In this document: one piece after another, positions 42,839 through 51,911 of the stretch
Layout of the letters: every line of letters starts with the position of its first letter
Numbering within the stretch: the stretch's first letter is position 1
Assembly (NCBI RefSeq): GCF_014207355.1
Contig: NZ_JACHEF010000005.1
Location: forward strand, 482,702-546,701
Source of the DNA: Mesorhizobium sangaii
Lineage (GTDB): Bacteria > Pseudomonadota > Alphaproteobacteria > Rhizobiales > Rhizobiaceae
Reading direction: 5' to 3'
Length of the DNA: 64,000 bases
Notes under the pieces: model-generated
Databases searched by the model: none
What the model was told of the DNA's origin: nothing
What the model saw: the letters and a program-made list of their open reading frames with translations, nothing else
Translations under genes and position numbers: made by a program

Positions 42839-43900
42839 TTGTCTTCCCTTAGCCACATCGCGAACGATATTCCGAAAAGCCTGATTTCCGCCGAACTCGC
42901 CCAAGGGCGAAGGTCCCTCAATTCGGTGTGGAACGGCGTTGTGCCCGGCATCGTGCTGGTCGCGATGATCACAGGCGTCGCCTTCTCGGCCCGCAATCTG
43001 TCGGGCTTCGCTCTGTTCAGCCCGATGATCCTCGCCGTCGTCGCCGGCATGATCTATTCCAACGTGCTCGGCACTCCCGCCCACGCCAAGGTCGGCATCG
43101 CGTTTTCGCAGCGCCGGCTGCTGCGCTTTGCCATCGTGCTGCTCGGCTTCCAGCTGACGCTTGGCCAGGTGGTGTCGATCGGCGCCGGCGGCGTCGGCAT
43201 CGTGGCGCTGACGCTTGGCTCCACCTTCCTCTTTACCATCACGCTCGGCCGGCTGATCGGCGTCGACGCCAAGCTGGCGCAACTGATCGCCGCGGGCACC
43301 TCGATCTGCGGCGCGTCGGCCATCGTCGCCTCCAACATCGTCACCGATGCGCGCGACGAGGACGTCACCTACGCCGTCGCCTCGATCACGCTGTTCGGCA
43401 CCGTCGCCATGCTCGGTTTCCCGCTGCTGGCGCCCGTCCTCGGCCTCGACCAGCACGCTTTCGGCCTGTGGGCCGGCGCCTCGATCCATGAGGTCGCGCA
43501 AGTCATCGGCGCCGGCTTCCAGAACGGCACCCAGTCCGGCGAGATCGCCACCGTCGCCAAGCTGACCCGCGTCGCCATGCTGGCGCCGATGGTCATCGCG
43601 CTCGGCCTGATGGCGCGCCGCAAGAGCAGCAGTCAGTCGGCGGCTCGGCCGCCCATGCCATGGTTTGTCGCCGCCTTCGTCGCCGTCGTGGCGCTGAACA
43701 GCCTGGTCACCGTACCGCCCGAGGTGAAGTCGGCGATGGCGCTCGCCACCACCATCATGCTGACCATGGGACTGGCCGCCATGGGCCTGCAGGCCGACAT
43801 TTCGCAGCTGCGATCGCGCGGCCTGCGCCCGCTGGCGCTGGCCTTCTCGGCCTTCCTGTTCATCGGCTGCTTTAGCCTGATGCTGGTGAAGCTCGTCTAG
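42839..43900 (+). CDS. YeiH family putative sulfate/anion exporter (UPF0324)
   Basis: The TTG at 42839 is preferred because GGAG lies seven bases ahead, giving 353 residues; a TTG at 42782 would add 19. The protein has about ten hydrophobic segments and the family signatures RLLRFAIVLLGFQLTLGQV, AAGTSICGASAIVASNIV and GLWAGASIHEVAQVIGAGF. YeiH-like proteins are proposed anion exporters. No LysR gene (the usual neighbour) lies next to it. A hairpin element follows 20 bases after the stop. Confidence 0.85.
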   Translation: MSSLSHIANDIPKSLISAELAQGRRSLNSVWNGVVPGIVLVAMITGVAFSARNLSGFALFSPMILAVVAGMIYSNVLGTPAHAKVGIAFSQRRLLRFAIVLLGFQLTLGQVVSIGAGGVGIVALTLGSTFLFTITLGRLIGVDAKLAQLIAAGTSICGASAIVASNIVTDARDEDVTYAVASITLFGTVAMLGFPLLAPVLGLDQHAFGLWAGASIHEVAQVIGAGFQNGTQSGEIATVAKLTRVAMLAPMVIALGLMARRKSSSQSAARPPMPWFVAAFVAVVALNSLVTVPPEVKSAMALATTIMLTMGLAAMGLQADISQLRSRGLRPLALAFSAFLFIGCFSLMLVKLV

Positions 43901-43920
43901 ACCAGGCCAGGGCATGTTGA

Positions 43921-43950
43921 GATTCAGGTCAGGCCGGCCCCACCTGAATA
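43921..43950. repeat. Inverted-repeat element copy 1, likely terminator
   Basis: Arms ATTCAGGT (43922-43929) and ACCTGAAT (43942-43949) enclose CAGGCCGGCCCC. The first 16 bases (GATTCAGGTCAGGCCG) recur exactly at 45474. Both copies sit just past stop codons, so a termination or RNA-stability role is likely. It lies between the converging YeiH gene and the GAF gene. Confidence 0.6.
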
Positions 43951-43960
43951 TCAATATGCC

Positions 43961-44461
43961 CTAGTCCTCGAACGAGCTCGCGCTGGTATAGATCGCCGCC
44001 AGCGTCTCGATGCCGGCCTGGTCGGCCTTGTCGAAGCGGCCGGGCAACGGGCTGTCGAGATCGAGCACGCCGAAGACGCCGTCATCGTCCTCGAGCAGCA
44101 CGACCAGTTCCGAACGCGAGTCGGCATCGCAGGCGATGTGGCTCGGAAAATCATGCACGTCCTCGATCAGCATCGAGGTGCCCAGTTCGACCGCCTTTCC
44201 GCAGACGCCCTTGCCGACCGCGATGCGCACGCAGGCTGGCTTGCCCTGGAACGGTCCGAGCACCATCTCCTCGTCGGATTGCAGGAAGTAGAAGCCGGCC
44301 CAGTTGAGGTCGGGCACCATCTGGAAAATCAGCGCCGCCGTATTGGCGGCGTTGGCAATCGAATCGCGTTCGCCCTCGAGCAGCGCCTTCAGTTGCGTGG
44401 CGAGGTCGCGGTAGAACGCGGCCTTGTCCGAGGTGTCGATGGCCTTGGCCGCAAACATCAC
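43961..44461 (-). CDS. GAF-domain free methionine-(R)-sulfoxide reductase
   Basis: The 166-residue GAF protein has Cys77, Cys87 and Cys111, spaced 10 and 24 apart exactly as the three redox cysteines of yeast and E. coli fRMsr (GKPACVRI, VGKGVCGKA, SHIACDADS). The aromatic lid (LNWAGFYFL) and the DLDSP end are also present. It reduces free methionine-R-sulfoxide back to methionine, protecting against oxidative damage. It stands alone on the minus strand. Confidence 0.88.
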   Translation of the reverse strand: MMFAAKAIDTSDKAAFYRDLATQLKALLEGERDSIANAANTAALIFQMVPDLNWAGFYFLQSDEEMVLGPFQGKPACVRIAVGKGVCGKAVELGTSMLIEDVHDFPSHIACDADSRSELVVLLEDDDGVFGVLDLDSPLPGRFDKADQAGIETLAAIYTSASSFED

Positions 44462-44638
44462 TAGTCTCCGTATCGAGGATCGCGGTTTCGTTTCCGCAAG
44501 CTCTGCACCAAACGAACACCGGACGATACTAGCGTGAATTCCAGTCGCCGCGAAAGTCGGATGAGGATGCCCGGTCCGATACGCGGCAGCACGGGACGTC
44601 CATCGAACCGTGCTGCCTTGATCAAGAAGGCAAGTCCA

Positions 44639-44953
44639 TCAGCCGGCGGGTTTGTACGCGCTAGCAGCCTTGTTGGCAGCCGCGAGCACTGCCTTCATGT
44701 CGAGTTCTTCCAGTACAACCATCTCGGTCAGCGAGCCGCTCGCTCGCACCGCAAGGGATATGCCCATCCCTGCGACCTGGTCCGGCACCTCTCCATTGAC
44801 GACGACGTCATAAATGCCGCGCGTGAACATCACGCTGGTCATCTTGCCGCCAACGCTTTCGAAAAGCGCCTTGACCGCAGCTTGCCTGTCTGACCCCTGC
44901 ATCAATCCTTTAGCGGCGTGAGGCGCATAGCTTGCCAATATGGTCACTTTCAT
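44639..44953 (-). CDS. GYD domain-containing protein
   Basis: The 104-residue protein starts MKVTILASYAPHAAKGLMQG, with GGGAGGA ahead. The family landmark GIYDVVVNGEVPD (GxYDxV) is present, along with GSLTEMVVLEELDM. GYD proteins form small ferredoxin-like dimers of unknown role. The gene is unlinked to its neighbours. Confidence 0.8.
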   Translation of the reverse strand: MKVTILASYAPHAAKGLMQGSDRQAAVKALFESVGGKMTSVMFTRGIYDVVVNGEVPDQVAGMGISLAVRASGSLTEMVVLEELDMKAVLAAANKAASAYKPAG

Positions 44954-45233
44954 GACTATTCCTCCCAATGTCATTGTCTCGTGACTGCTCAACAATTCGA
45001 GCCGGCACGGAGTGATTTTTCGGTAGCAATTGCAGGCGCCCTTGGACGCCTTGACGGCCAAGGGCCCACTGCCGGCCAAATATGCGCTGAAGCTAATATA
45101 ATGACAATACCGGTCACGCCGACACCGCCGACAGGAACCGGCTGGACCACGCTCGGCCGGCGCGATGGGCTCGCGCCGCTGACGCGCTATGTGATGTTGG
45201 CGTTGCGGGCAAGCAGCGACGGCGCCGCAGCGC
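44954..45233. other. Gene-free stretch before the GYD gene
   Basis: AT-rich patches near 45085-45115 (GAAGCTAATATAATGACAAT) could be the GYD promoter reading leftward. The rest is GC-rich without a convincing frame or repeats. Confidence 0.4.
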
Positions 45234-45392
45234 TCACATCGGGCGTTTGGGCTCGCTCTTTGAAGGCGCTGCCGTATCGGAATCGGATTTCTTGTGCTTG
45301 TCGGCGGCAATCCGTCGGATGCGGTCGAAGCGGCTTTCCTCGGTGGCTTCGGTCGTAACGACCGTCTCTGGCTTCTGCACGAACGTGATCAT
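45234..45392 (-). CDS. Small hydrophilic protein of 52 residues
   Basis: The ATG at 45392 has AGGAG at good spacing and a frame ending at 45234. The product begins MITFVQKPETVVTTEATEES, followed by RFDRIRRIAADKHKKSDSD and a Pro/Lys-rich end (PSKSEPKRPM). It is highly charged and probably disordered. It lies downstream of groEL on the same strand, with a GC-rich hairpin between them. Function unknown. Confidence 0.5.
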   Translation of the reverse strand: MITFVQKPETVVTTEATEESRFDRIRRIAADKHKKSDSDTAAPSKSEPKRPM

Positions 45393-45421
45393 GGATCCGT
45401 CTCCTGGGCTAGAGGCCTGCG

Positions 45422-45445
45422 CGCCGGGGGAGACTGCCCCCGGCG
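45422..45445. terminator. GC-rich hairpin between groEL and the 52-residue gene
   Basis: CGCCGGGGG and CCCCCGGCG form a perfect nine-base stem with loop AGACTG. No T-run follows on either strand, so it may be a weak terminator or an RNA-protecting structure after groEL. Confidence 0.45.
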
Positions 45446-45473
45446 ATAATATCCGGCTCCTAGAACCGGCGTA

Positions 45474-45533
45474 GATTCAGGTCAGGCCGAGTCGAAAACG
45501 GTGGTTTCCGAGCAGGCCGGCATCACCTGAATC
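45474..45533. repeat. Inverted-repeat element copy 2, downstream of groEL
   Basis: GATTCAGGT (45474-45482) and ACCTGAATC (45525-45533) bracket about 42 bases; the right arm ends one base before the groEL stop codon. The first 16 bases equal those of the element at 43921. A long stem-loop at the 3' end of groEL mRNA could end transcription or slow decay. Confidence 0.55.
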
Positions 45534-45534
45534 C

Positions 45535-47169
<1,635 letters not shown>

Positions 47170-47267
47170 GATTTTTATCCAGTTCGGTTGAGGAAGGCAG
47201 AGCCCTGCCCTCCATGATCAAAGCTCGGAGCATTCTTTGCGCATCCCTTGGACACGCATCGCTCCAA

Positions 47268-47582
47268 TCAGGCGGCCTTCTTGGCTTCGACGGCCTTTTC
47301 GATAACGCCCATGATGTCGGCTTCCTTCATGATCAACAGGTCCTCGCCGTCGATCTTGACCTCGGTGCCCGACCATTTGCCGAACAGGATGGAGTCGCCT
47401 GCCTTGACGTCGAGTGGAACAAGCGCGCCGTTTTCGTCGCGTGCACCGGGACCGACGGCGATGACTTCGCCTTCCTGCGGCTTTTCCTTGGCATTGTCGG
47501 GGATGATGATGCCGCCCTTGGATTTGGTGTCGCCTTCGGCGCGCCGGATGACGACGCGATCGTGGAGTGGCCGAAACTTCAT
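47268..47582 (-). CDS. groS: Co-chaperonin GroES (Hsp10)
   Basis: The 104-residue protein starts MKFRPLHDRVVIRRAEGDTK at the ATG at 47582, with GAAGGAAG ahead. The mobile loop (EGDTKSKGGIIIPDNAKEKP) that docks to GroEL is intact. It caps the GroEL chamber. First gene of the groESL operon, with a perfect CIRCE element 53 bases upstream. Confidence 0.97.
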   Translation of the reverse strand: MKFRPLHDRVVIRRAEGDTKSKGGIIIPDNAKEKPQEGEVIAVGPGARDENGALVPLDVKAGDSILFGKWSGTEVKIDGEDLLIMKEADIMGVIEKAVEAKKAA

Positions 47583-47635
47583 GAGAACTTCCTTCTGGGG
47601 CCGGCACAGGCGGCCGCGCCCTTCATATAAGCGCT

Positions 47636-47662
47636 TTGGCACTCGATAGATAGGAGTGCCAA
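47636..47662. promoter_or_regulatory. CIRCE element (HrcA operator) of groESL
   Basis: TTGGCACTC and GAGTGCCAA enclose nine bases (GATAGATAG), the nine-nine-nine layout of CIRCE with only one base per arm off the TTAGCACTC consensus. HrcA binds here at normal temperature and is lost on heat shock. Located 53 bases ahead of the groES ATG. Confidence 0.93.
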
Positions 47663-47730
47663 AAATTATTCGCGGCCAGAATTAAATATTCAAAAGTATT
47701 ATTTTGGTTTGCCGTTTCGTGATATCGCCG

Positions 47731-47762
47731 ATTGGTCAAATAATTGATTGGTCAAATAATTC
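47731..47762. repeat. Perfect tandem repeat between groES and a divergent gene
   Basis: ATTGGTCAAATAATTG is followed directly by ATTGGTCAAATAATTC, two 16-base units differing only in the last base. The region is AT-rich and lies between the CIRCE element and the gene at 47846. It could hold binding sites for a regulator or an UP element. Confidence 0.6.
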
Positions 47763-47845
47763 AAAAAATTGAATTTTGCCGATTGAGTGCCTATTTATCG
47801 GACAAGTTCGTTTTCAAGATTTCAGGGACAAGGGAGATTTCTTCG

Positions 47846-48100
47846 ATGGCCGAAGGCAATCAGACGATCATGGAAAAAGCTGAAGCCCGCTTTGTCGACA
47901 AGCAGAAGAAAACGGCGGAGCGCAACAAGGCGACCGCCGAATACATCTCCGAGGCGCGTGCTAGGGAGATCAAGACGGCAAGGCTGAGGGAGCTGCGGCT
48001 GGCCAAGGAAGAGGCGGACCGCGTCGCCGAAGCGCTGAACCCGACGCCGAAAAAGAAGCGGGTGGTCAAGAAGGCCGCCGCTACGGAGGTCAAGACATGA
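47846..48100 (+). CDS. Small charged coiled-coil protein
   Basis: The 84-residue protein starts at 47846 with AAGGGAGA ahead. It is nearly all helix-forming and charged (KAEARFVDKQKKTAERNKATAEYISEARAREIKTARLRELR), ending in a Lys-rich tail (PKKKRVVKKAA). It overlaps the DUF1488 gene by four bases (ATGA), so both are made together. Possibly nucleic-acid binding; no family recognised. Confidence 0.7.
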   Translation: MAEGNQTIMEKAEARFVDKQKKTAERNKATAEYISEARAREIKTARLRELRLAKEEADRVAEALNPTPKKKRVVKKAAATEVKT

Positions 48101-48363
48101 GCCTGACGTTCCCCAACCGCAGCCGCAGCTATGACGAAGCCGGCAAGCGCATCCGTTTCGTCGGCCATGACGGCATGTTCCAGATATCCTTCTCCGTCGC
48201 CGCCGATGCGATGACCAGGATGCAACCGGCGACCGCGGCCAATGAAGCCGGCTACCTCGCCACATTCGACACGCAGAGCAGCGCCATCCGCGACGTGGCG
48301 TCGAAGGCGTATGACCGCACCCGCAAGAGCATGTACGTGCTGACGGCCGCCGATTTCGGCTGA
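48097..48363 (+). CDS. DUF1488 domain-containing protein
   Basis: The 88-residue protein has the DUF1488 layout: LTFPNRSRSYDEAGKRIRFVGHDGMFQISFSV, then an acidic/aromatic helix, and RKSMYVLTAADF at the end. DUF1488 proteins are small and of unknown function, common in proteobacteria. It is translationally coupled to the preceding coiled-coil gene. Confidence 0.8.
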   Translation: MSLTFPNRSRSYDEAGKRIRFVGHDGMFQISFSVAADAMTRMQPATAANEAGYLATFDTQSSAIRDVASKAYDRTRKSMYVLTAADFG

Positions 48364-48430
48364 TCTGCCTAATCCTTGCCGCTAAAAACCGGCCCCGGCT
48401 TTGAGACAAGGACGTGCATGGAAACGAAGA

Positions 48431-48652
48431 TCAAAGGTCGATCTTCTCGACCATGGTGCGTATCTTTTCAGCCTTTTCAAAATGGTCGAGGCGGTGGGTT
48501 CTGATCCACCATTCGGCGGCTTCCATCAAAAGGTCGGGATCGTCGTTCCTGTTGGCGAAGAACGCGTAGAACGATACGCCGACGCCAGGCCCTTTCTCCG
48601 AAATCTTGCGGTCACAGACCTCTAGTATCTTCTGCTTCAGGCTGGCTCTCAC
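48431..48652 (-). CDS. DUF6500-like small protein
   Basis: From the GTG at 48652 (GAGGA just ahead) the product has 73 residues: VRASLKQKILEVCDRKISEKG, then SFYAFFANRNDDPDLLMEAAEWW and DHFEKAEKIRTMV. This matches the DUF6500 pattern as remembered. Function unknown. The longer frame upstream is an unlikely extension. Confidence 0.65.
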   Translation of the reverse strand: MRASLKQKILEVCDRKISEKGPGVGVSFYAFFANRNDDPDLLMEAAEWWIRTHRLDHFEKAEKIRTMVEKIDL

Positions 48653-48719
48653 GGGAATCCTCGGTTTGCGGTTTGGGCGTGTTTTTGCCGGCGGCAAAGT
48701 GCATCGGCGACTGCACAGG

Positions 48720-48911
48720 TCAGGACCTGCGCTCGGCCCTCTCCCGGCGCTTGACGTCACGGACGTTCATCTGCGCGACCATGTCCTCGGCCTCGCGCGG
48801 GCCCATCCCGACCATCACCTTCTGCCGGATCACGGCAGGCTGGCCGGTGAAGACATCAATGATGGTCCAGCTCTGGGGCAGCTCCATGCGCAGCGTGTAG
48901 CGATTGGCCAT
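48720..48911 (-). CDS. Small hypothetical protein
   Basis: A 63-residue protein (MANRYTLRMELPQSWTIIDV, TGQPAVIRQKVMVGMGPREAEDMV, ending RRERAERRS). It has good codon use and a compact alpha/beta look. Five bases separate it from the gene upstream on the same strand, so the two are probably co-transcribed. No function known. Confidence 0.55.
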   Translation of the reverse strand: MANRYTLRMELPQSWTIIDVFTGQPAVIRQKVMVGMGPREAEDMVAQMNVRDVKRRERAERRS

Positions 48912-48916
48912 GTCGG

Positions 48917-49273
48917 TCAGCCCTGTATCATGAAAAACACCGCGGCCAGGATCAGCACTGTCCAGGCGATGACCGACAGTTTCAGCACCATGCCGCCATG
49001 CGCGGCCAGAAACTCCCGCAGCCGCAACGCGACACCTGCCGACGAAGCCGGCGCCACGACGGTGGCGACAGGCGCCTTGACGCCAAGTTTTCCAAACACA
49101 GGCAGCAGCGACGGTTCACGCACGAAAATGACCTCGAATGTCGGGGAAGAGCCGGAGCAAGGATGCTCGCTTGCCTTGCATAGCACTGTTTTCTCGATCG
49201 CCCTGCATGCCAAATGCGGATAGGGGGCGGCGATGGTGAAAGATGCGCGGGTCGCGTCGGCTTGGCCATACAA
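48917..49273 (-). CDS. Putative tail-anchored hypothetical protein
   Basis: The 118-residue frame ends with a single hydrophobic segment (MVLKLSVIAWTVLILAAVFFMIQG), a candidate C-terminal membrane anchor. The N-terminal two thirds have no clear fold and include several cysteines (HLACRAIEKTVLCKASEHPC). The start is uncertain. A shorter form from about 49060 would keep only the membrane anchor and a basic stretch. Function unknown. Confidence 0.4.
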   Translation of the reverse strand: MYGQADATRASFTIAAPYPHLACRAIEKTVLCKASEHPCSGSSPTFEVIFVREPSLLPVFGKLGVKAPVATVVAPASSAGVALRLREFLAAHGGMVLKLSVIAWTVLILAAVFFMIQG

Positions 49274-49285
49274 ACGCTGCGGCCC

Positions 49286-50362
49286 TCAAGCCGCGGCGCT
49301 GCGGCCTTTCGCGGCGGCGTCGGGCTTGAAGAAACGGAACGTGTTGCGCCCTGCCGCCTTGGCGGCATAGAGCGCGGTGTCGGCCTGCATGAACAGGTCG
49401 CACGGTGCGCCAGCCTTAGCAAAGGCAATGCCGACCGAGGCGCCGAGCTTGAGCGATTGGCCGCAGGCGACGACCGGCTTGCCCATCGCCTCGATGATGC
49501 CGCGCGCCAGGCCGGAGACCGCGCCGCGGTCGAGATGCGGGCCGAGCAGGACCGCGAATTCGTCGCCGCCGACGCGCGCCACCAGATCCGCCTCGCCGCA
49601 GCTGCCGGCGAGGCGCTCAGCCGCCGCCTTCAAGCATTCGTCGCCGACGACATGGCCGAACGTGTCGTTGACGGCCTTGAAGCCGTCGAGGTCGACTAGG
49701 AGCAATGCGCCGAGCGGGCGGCCCTCGTCCGTATGCGCAAGCCGCGCCTGGAACCGGCCGCGATTGGCCAGCCCCGTCATGACGTCATATTCGGCCAGAT
49801 AGCGCATCCGGTCCGACAGGATCTTCTCATCGGTGATATCCTGCTTCATGCCGAAGATGCGCACCGGAACGCCGTCCTCGCACTCGACCGTCGCAGTGAT
49901 GCGGATCCAGCGGCTGCGGCCGGCAAAGGTGGTGATCTCGGCATCGAGAGTGAAGCCGTTGCGCTCGGCAATCGCCCGGCCGCGCAAGCTGTCCAGCGCC
50001 TTTCGCGACTCCGCCGGATAGCACTTGATGATCTCCGAGCGATCGAGCACTGAGCCGCGCGGCAGGTCGAACAGGTCATAGACCACGTCGGTCCAGGTAA
50101 GCCGCTCGTCGGGCAGGCTGCATTCCCAGACGCCGAGGCGTGCTGCTGCCGAGGCGCGGTCGAAGATCTTGCGGCTGTGGGCCAGCGAACGCTCTTGCCT
50201 GCCGATCACTTCGGCCTGCGCCGCGAGTTCCGCCTTGAGCCGGGCAATGGCCGCGGCTTCGCGGCGGCGCTCGTCGGAGCGGCTGTCGCGCCTTGCCCCC
50301 TTGCCGGGCTGCGAGACATCGGTCCGCGCCGGGCCTTTCGGGGTGTAGGGCGTATCGGGCAT
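49286..50362 (-). CDS. PAS-GGDEF diguanylate cyclase
   Basis: The 358-residue protein has a basic N-terminus with a short coiled coil (ERRREAAAIARLKAELAAQAEVI), a PAS domain with PAC end (about residues 68-185; WTDVVYDLFDLPRGSVLDRSE, FGMKQDITDEK), and a GGDEF domain. The active motif ARVGGDEFAVLLG is complete, so it should make c-di-GMP from GTP. The RxxD inhibitory site before it is absent. No membrane segment. It stands alone on the minus strand. Confidence 0.92.
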   Translation of the reverse strand: MPDTPYTPKGPARTDVSQPGKGARRDSRSDERRREAAAIARLKAELAAQAEVIGRQERSLAHSRKIFDRASAAARLGVWECSLPDERLTWTDVVYDLFDLPRGSVLDRSEIIKCYPAESRKALDSLRGRAIAERNGFTLDAEITTFAGRSRWIRITATVECEDGVPVRIFGMKQDITDEKILSDRMRYLAEYDVMTGLANRGRFQARLAHTDEGRPLGALLLVDLDGFKAVNDTFGHVVGDECLKAAAERLAGSCGEADLVARVGGDEFAVLLGPHLDRGAVSGLARGIIEAMGKPVVACGQSLKLGASVGIAFAKAGAPCDLFMQADTALYAAKAAGRNTFRFFKPDAAAKGRSAAA

Positions 50363-50436
50363 GGCGGAGCTCTGCTGTCCTGGCGGGCGACCACCATGGG
50401 GCGCAAGCGATTAACACTTCGCTGACAATCGGTAGA
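50363..50436. other. Leader of the PAS-GGDEF gene
   Basis: Short non-coding stretch containing TTAACACTTCGCTGACAATC, a possible promoter piece for the minus-strand cyclase gene. The remainder of the intergenic region to 50809 is filled by a palindromic repeat and the LacI operators. Confidence 0.3.
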
Positions 50437-50608
50437 TTCCTCGCCCCCACGGGAGTGGGGGAGAGGTGGCTCGGCGAAGCCGAGACGGAGAGGGGGAATG
50501 GCGCAGACCCGTCCTGAAATGTATTTCCTGGGATAGGTCGCGCCTTACGAAAGCCCCCTCTCCGGCCGCTTCGCGGCCACCTCTCCCCCGCTTTGCGGGG
50601 GCGAGGAA
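50437..50608. repeat. Composite palindromic intergenic repeat (RIME-like)
   Basis: Terminal arms TTCCTCGCCCCC (50437-50448) and GGGGGCGAGGAA (50597-50608) are perfect inverses. Inside are further hairpins (CTCGGCGAAGCCGAG; GGCCGCTTCGCGGCC) and GGAGAGGGGG paired with CCCCCTCTCC. The mosaic of nested hairpins matches rhizobial intergenic mosaic elements; the same kind of arms appears at 53219 and 28604. Confidence 0.7.
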
Positions 50609-50705
50609 CCCAAGCCTTGCTACCTCAGACCTTTCTCTTCCACCGACGGAGCTCCTCACCACTTTCCCCCTTGAACGACTATCCAATCTGGCTTAGCCTT
50701 GAGTT

Positions 50706-50789
50706 GAGAAAAGGTTTTTCCAAACATCTCCGATCGGGCTTGGCCGTGTGCCGGGCTTGACTTCGGCCAGCAAGGGAAAACCTTTTCCC
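50706..50789. promoter_or_regulatory. Paired operator-like sites of the LacI-controlled operon
   Basis: GAGAAAAGGTTTTTCC (50706-50721) and GGGAAAACCTTTTCCC (50774-50789) are near reverse complements of one another and each near-symmetric. Their centres are 68 bases apart, and the second ends 20 bases before the LacI ATG. Two sites at this distance would allow looping by a LacI-type tetramer or dimer pair. Confidence 0.6.
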
Positions 50790-50809
50790 AACAAAGGATT
50801 TTTGGCGCG

Positions 50810-51847
50810 ATGGCATCGGAGCCTGTCCCGGTATTTTCCAAGCCAGTCACCTTGCGTGACGTGGCGGCGCAGGCCGGCGTCAGTGTCGCCACCGCCTCCA
50901 AGGCTCTCAACGATCAGGGGCGCATGACCGCAGAGACGCGCGAGCGCATTCGCGAGACGGCCCGGCGTCTCGGCTTCCGGCCCAACAGCCTGGCGCAGAG
51001 CCTGCTCAGGCGGCGCAGCTTCACTGTCGGCCTGCTCACCAACGACACCTATGGCCGCTTCTCGCTGCCGTTGATGTCGGGCATTTCGGACGCGCTGGTC
51101 GACAATGGCGTCTCGGTGTTCCTGTGCAATGTCGAGGAGGATCCGCGCCTCGGCCAGATGCATGTCGACGCCATGCTCGACAAGCGCGTCGACGGCATCA
51201 TCGCCACCGGCAAGCGCATCGACCGCCATCTGCCGGTCGACCTCAGCAATCTGCGCGTTCCGGTGATCTATGCCTTCACCCAGCCCGATCCCGACGCCAT
51301 CGCCTTCGTCTCGGACGATGCCGGCGGCGCGCGGCTGGCGGTCGAGCATCTGTGCCGGCTGGGCCGCCGGCGCATCGCCCATGTCACCGGGCCAGCGAGC
51401 TTTGCTGTGGTGCATGCGCGGGCGCAGGCCTATCGCGACGTGCTGGCCGAAAACGGCTTGCCGGTCACCGAGCCGCTGCTCGGCTCCTGGTCGGAAGCCT
51501 GGGGTCACGAGGCGGTGGCGCAGCTGTTCGACAGCAGGAATGAAAGGCCGGACGCCGTCTTTTGCGGCAACGACCAGATCGCACGCGGCGTCATCGATGC
51601 CTTGCGCGAGCGCGGCCTCAACGTTCCCAACGATGTCGGCGTCATCGGTTTCGATAATTGGGAGATCGTGGCCGAGGCGACGCGCCCGCCACTGACCTCC
51701 GTCGACATGAACCTGGTCGCCCTCGGGCGCGAGGCAGGGCTGACCCTGCTGTCGCTGGTCGGCGGCCAGCCCGCCGCGCCGGGCATTCGAAAACTGCCGT
51801 GCCGGCTGGTGGTGCGGCAGTCATGCGGCCATCCGCTGGATGGCTGA
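50810..51847 (+). CDS. LacI family transcriptional regulator
   Basis: The 345-residue protein has the LacI headpiece (VTLRDVAAQAGVSVATASKALNDQGRMTAETRERI) with hinge, then a periplasmic-binding-like core (VGLLTNDTYGRFSLPLMSGI; FCGNDQIARGVIDALRERG; DVGVIGFDNWEIVAEATRPPLTSVD). It heads the ABC-GH127 operon and most likely represses it until a sugar, perhaps an arabinoside, binds. The stop lies 65 bases before the binding-protein gene. Confidence 0.93.
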   Translation: MASEPVPVFSKPVTLRDVAAQAGVSVATASKALNDQGRMTAETRERIRETARRLGFRPNSLAQSLLRRRSFTVGLLTNDTYGRFSLPLMSGISDALVDNGVSVFLCNVEEDPRLGQMHVDAMLDKRVDGIIATGKRIDRHLPVDLSNLRVPVIYAFTQPDPDAIAFVSDDAGGARLAVEHLCRLGRRRIAHVTGPASFAVVHARAQAYRDVLAENGLPVTEPLLGSWSEAWGHEAVAQLFDSRNERPDAVFCGNDQIARGVIDALRERGLNVPNDVGVIGFDNWEIVAEATRPPLTSVDMNLVALGREAGLTLLSLVGGQPAAPGIRKLPCRLVVRQSCGHPLDG

Positions 51848-51911
51848 AAACCACGCGCCGCGCGATCGGCGCCAAGCCGCGGACCGCGGCGAACCCTGGA
51901 GGAGGACGAAG

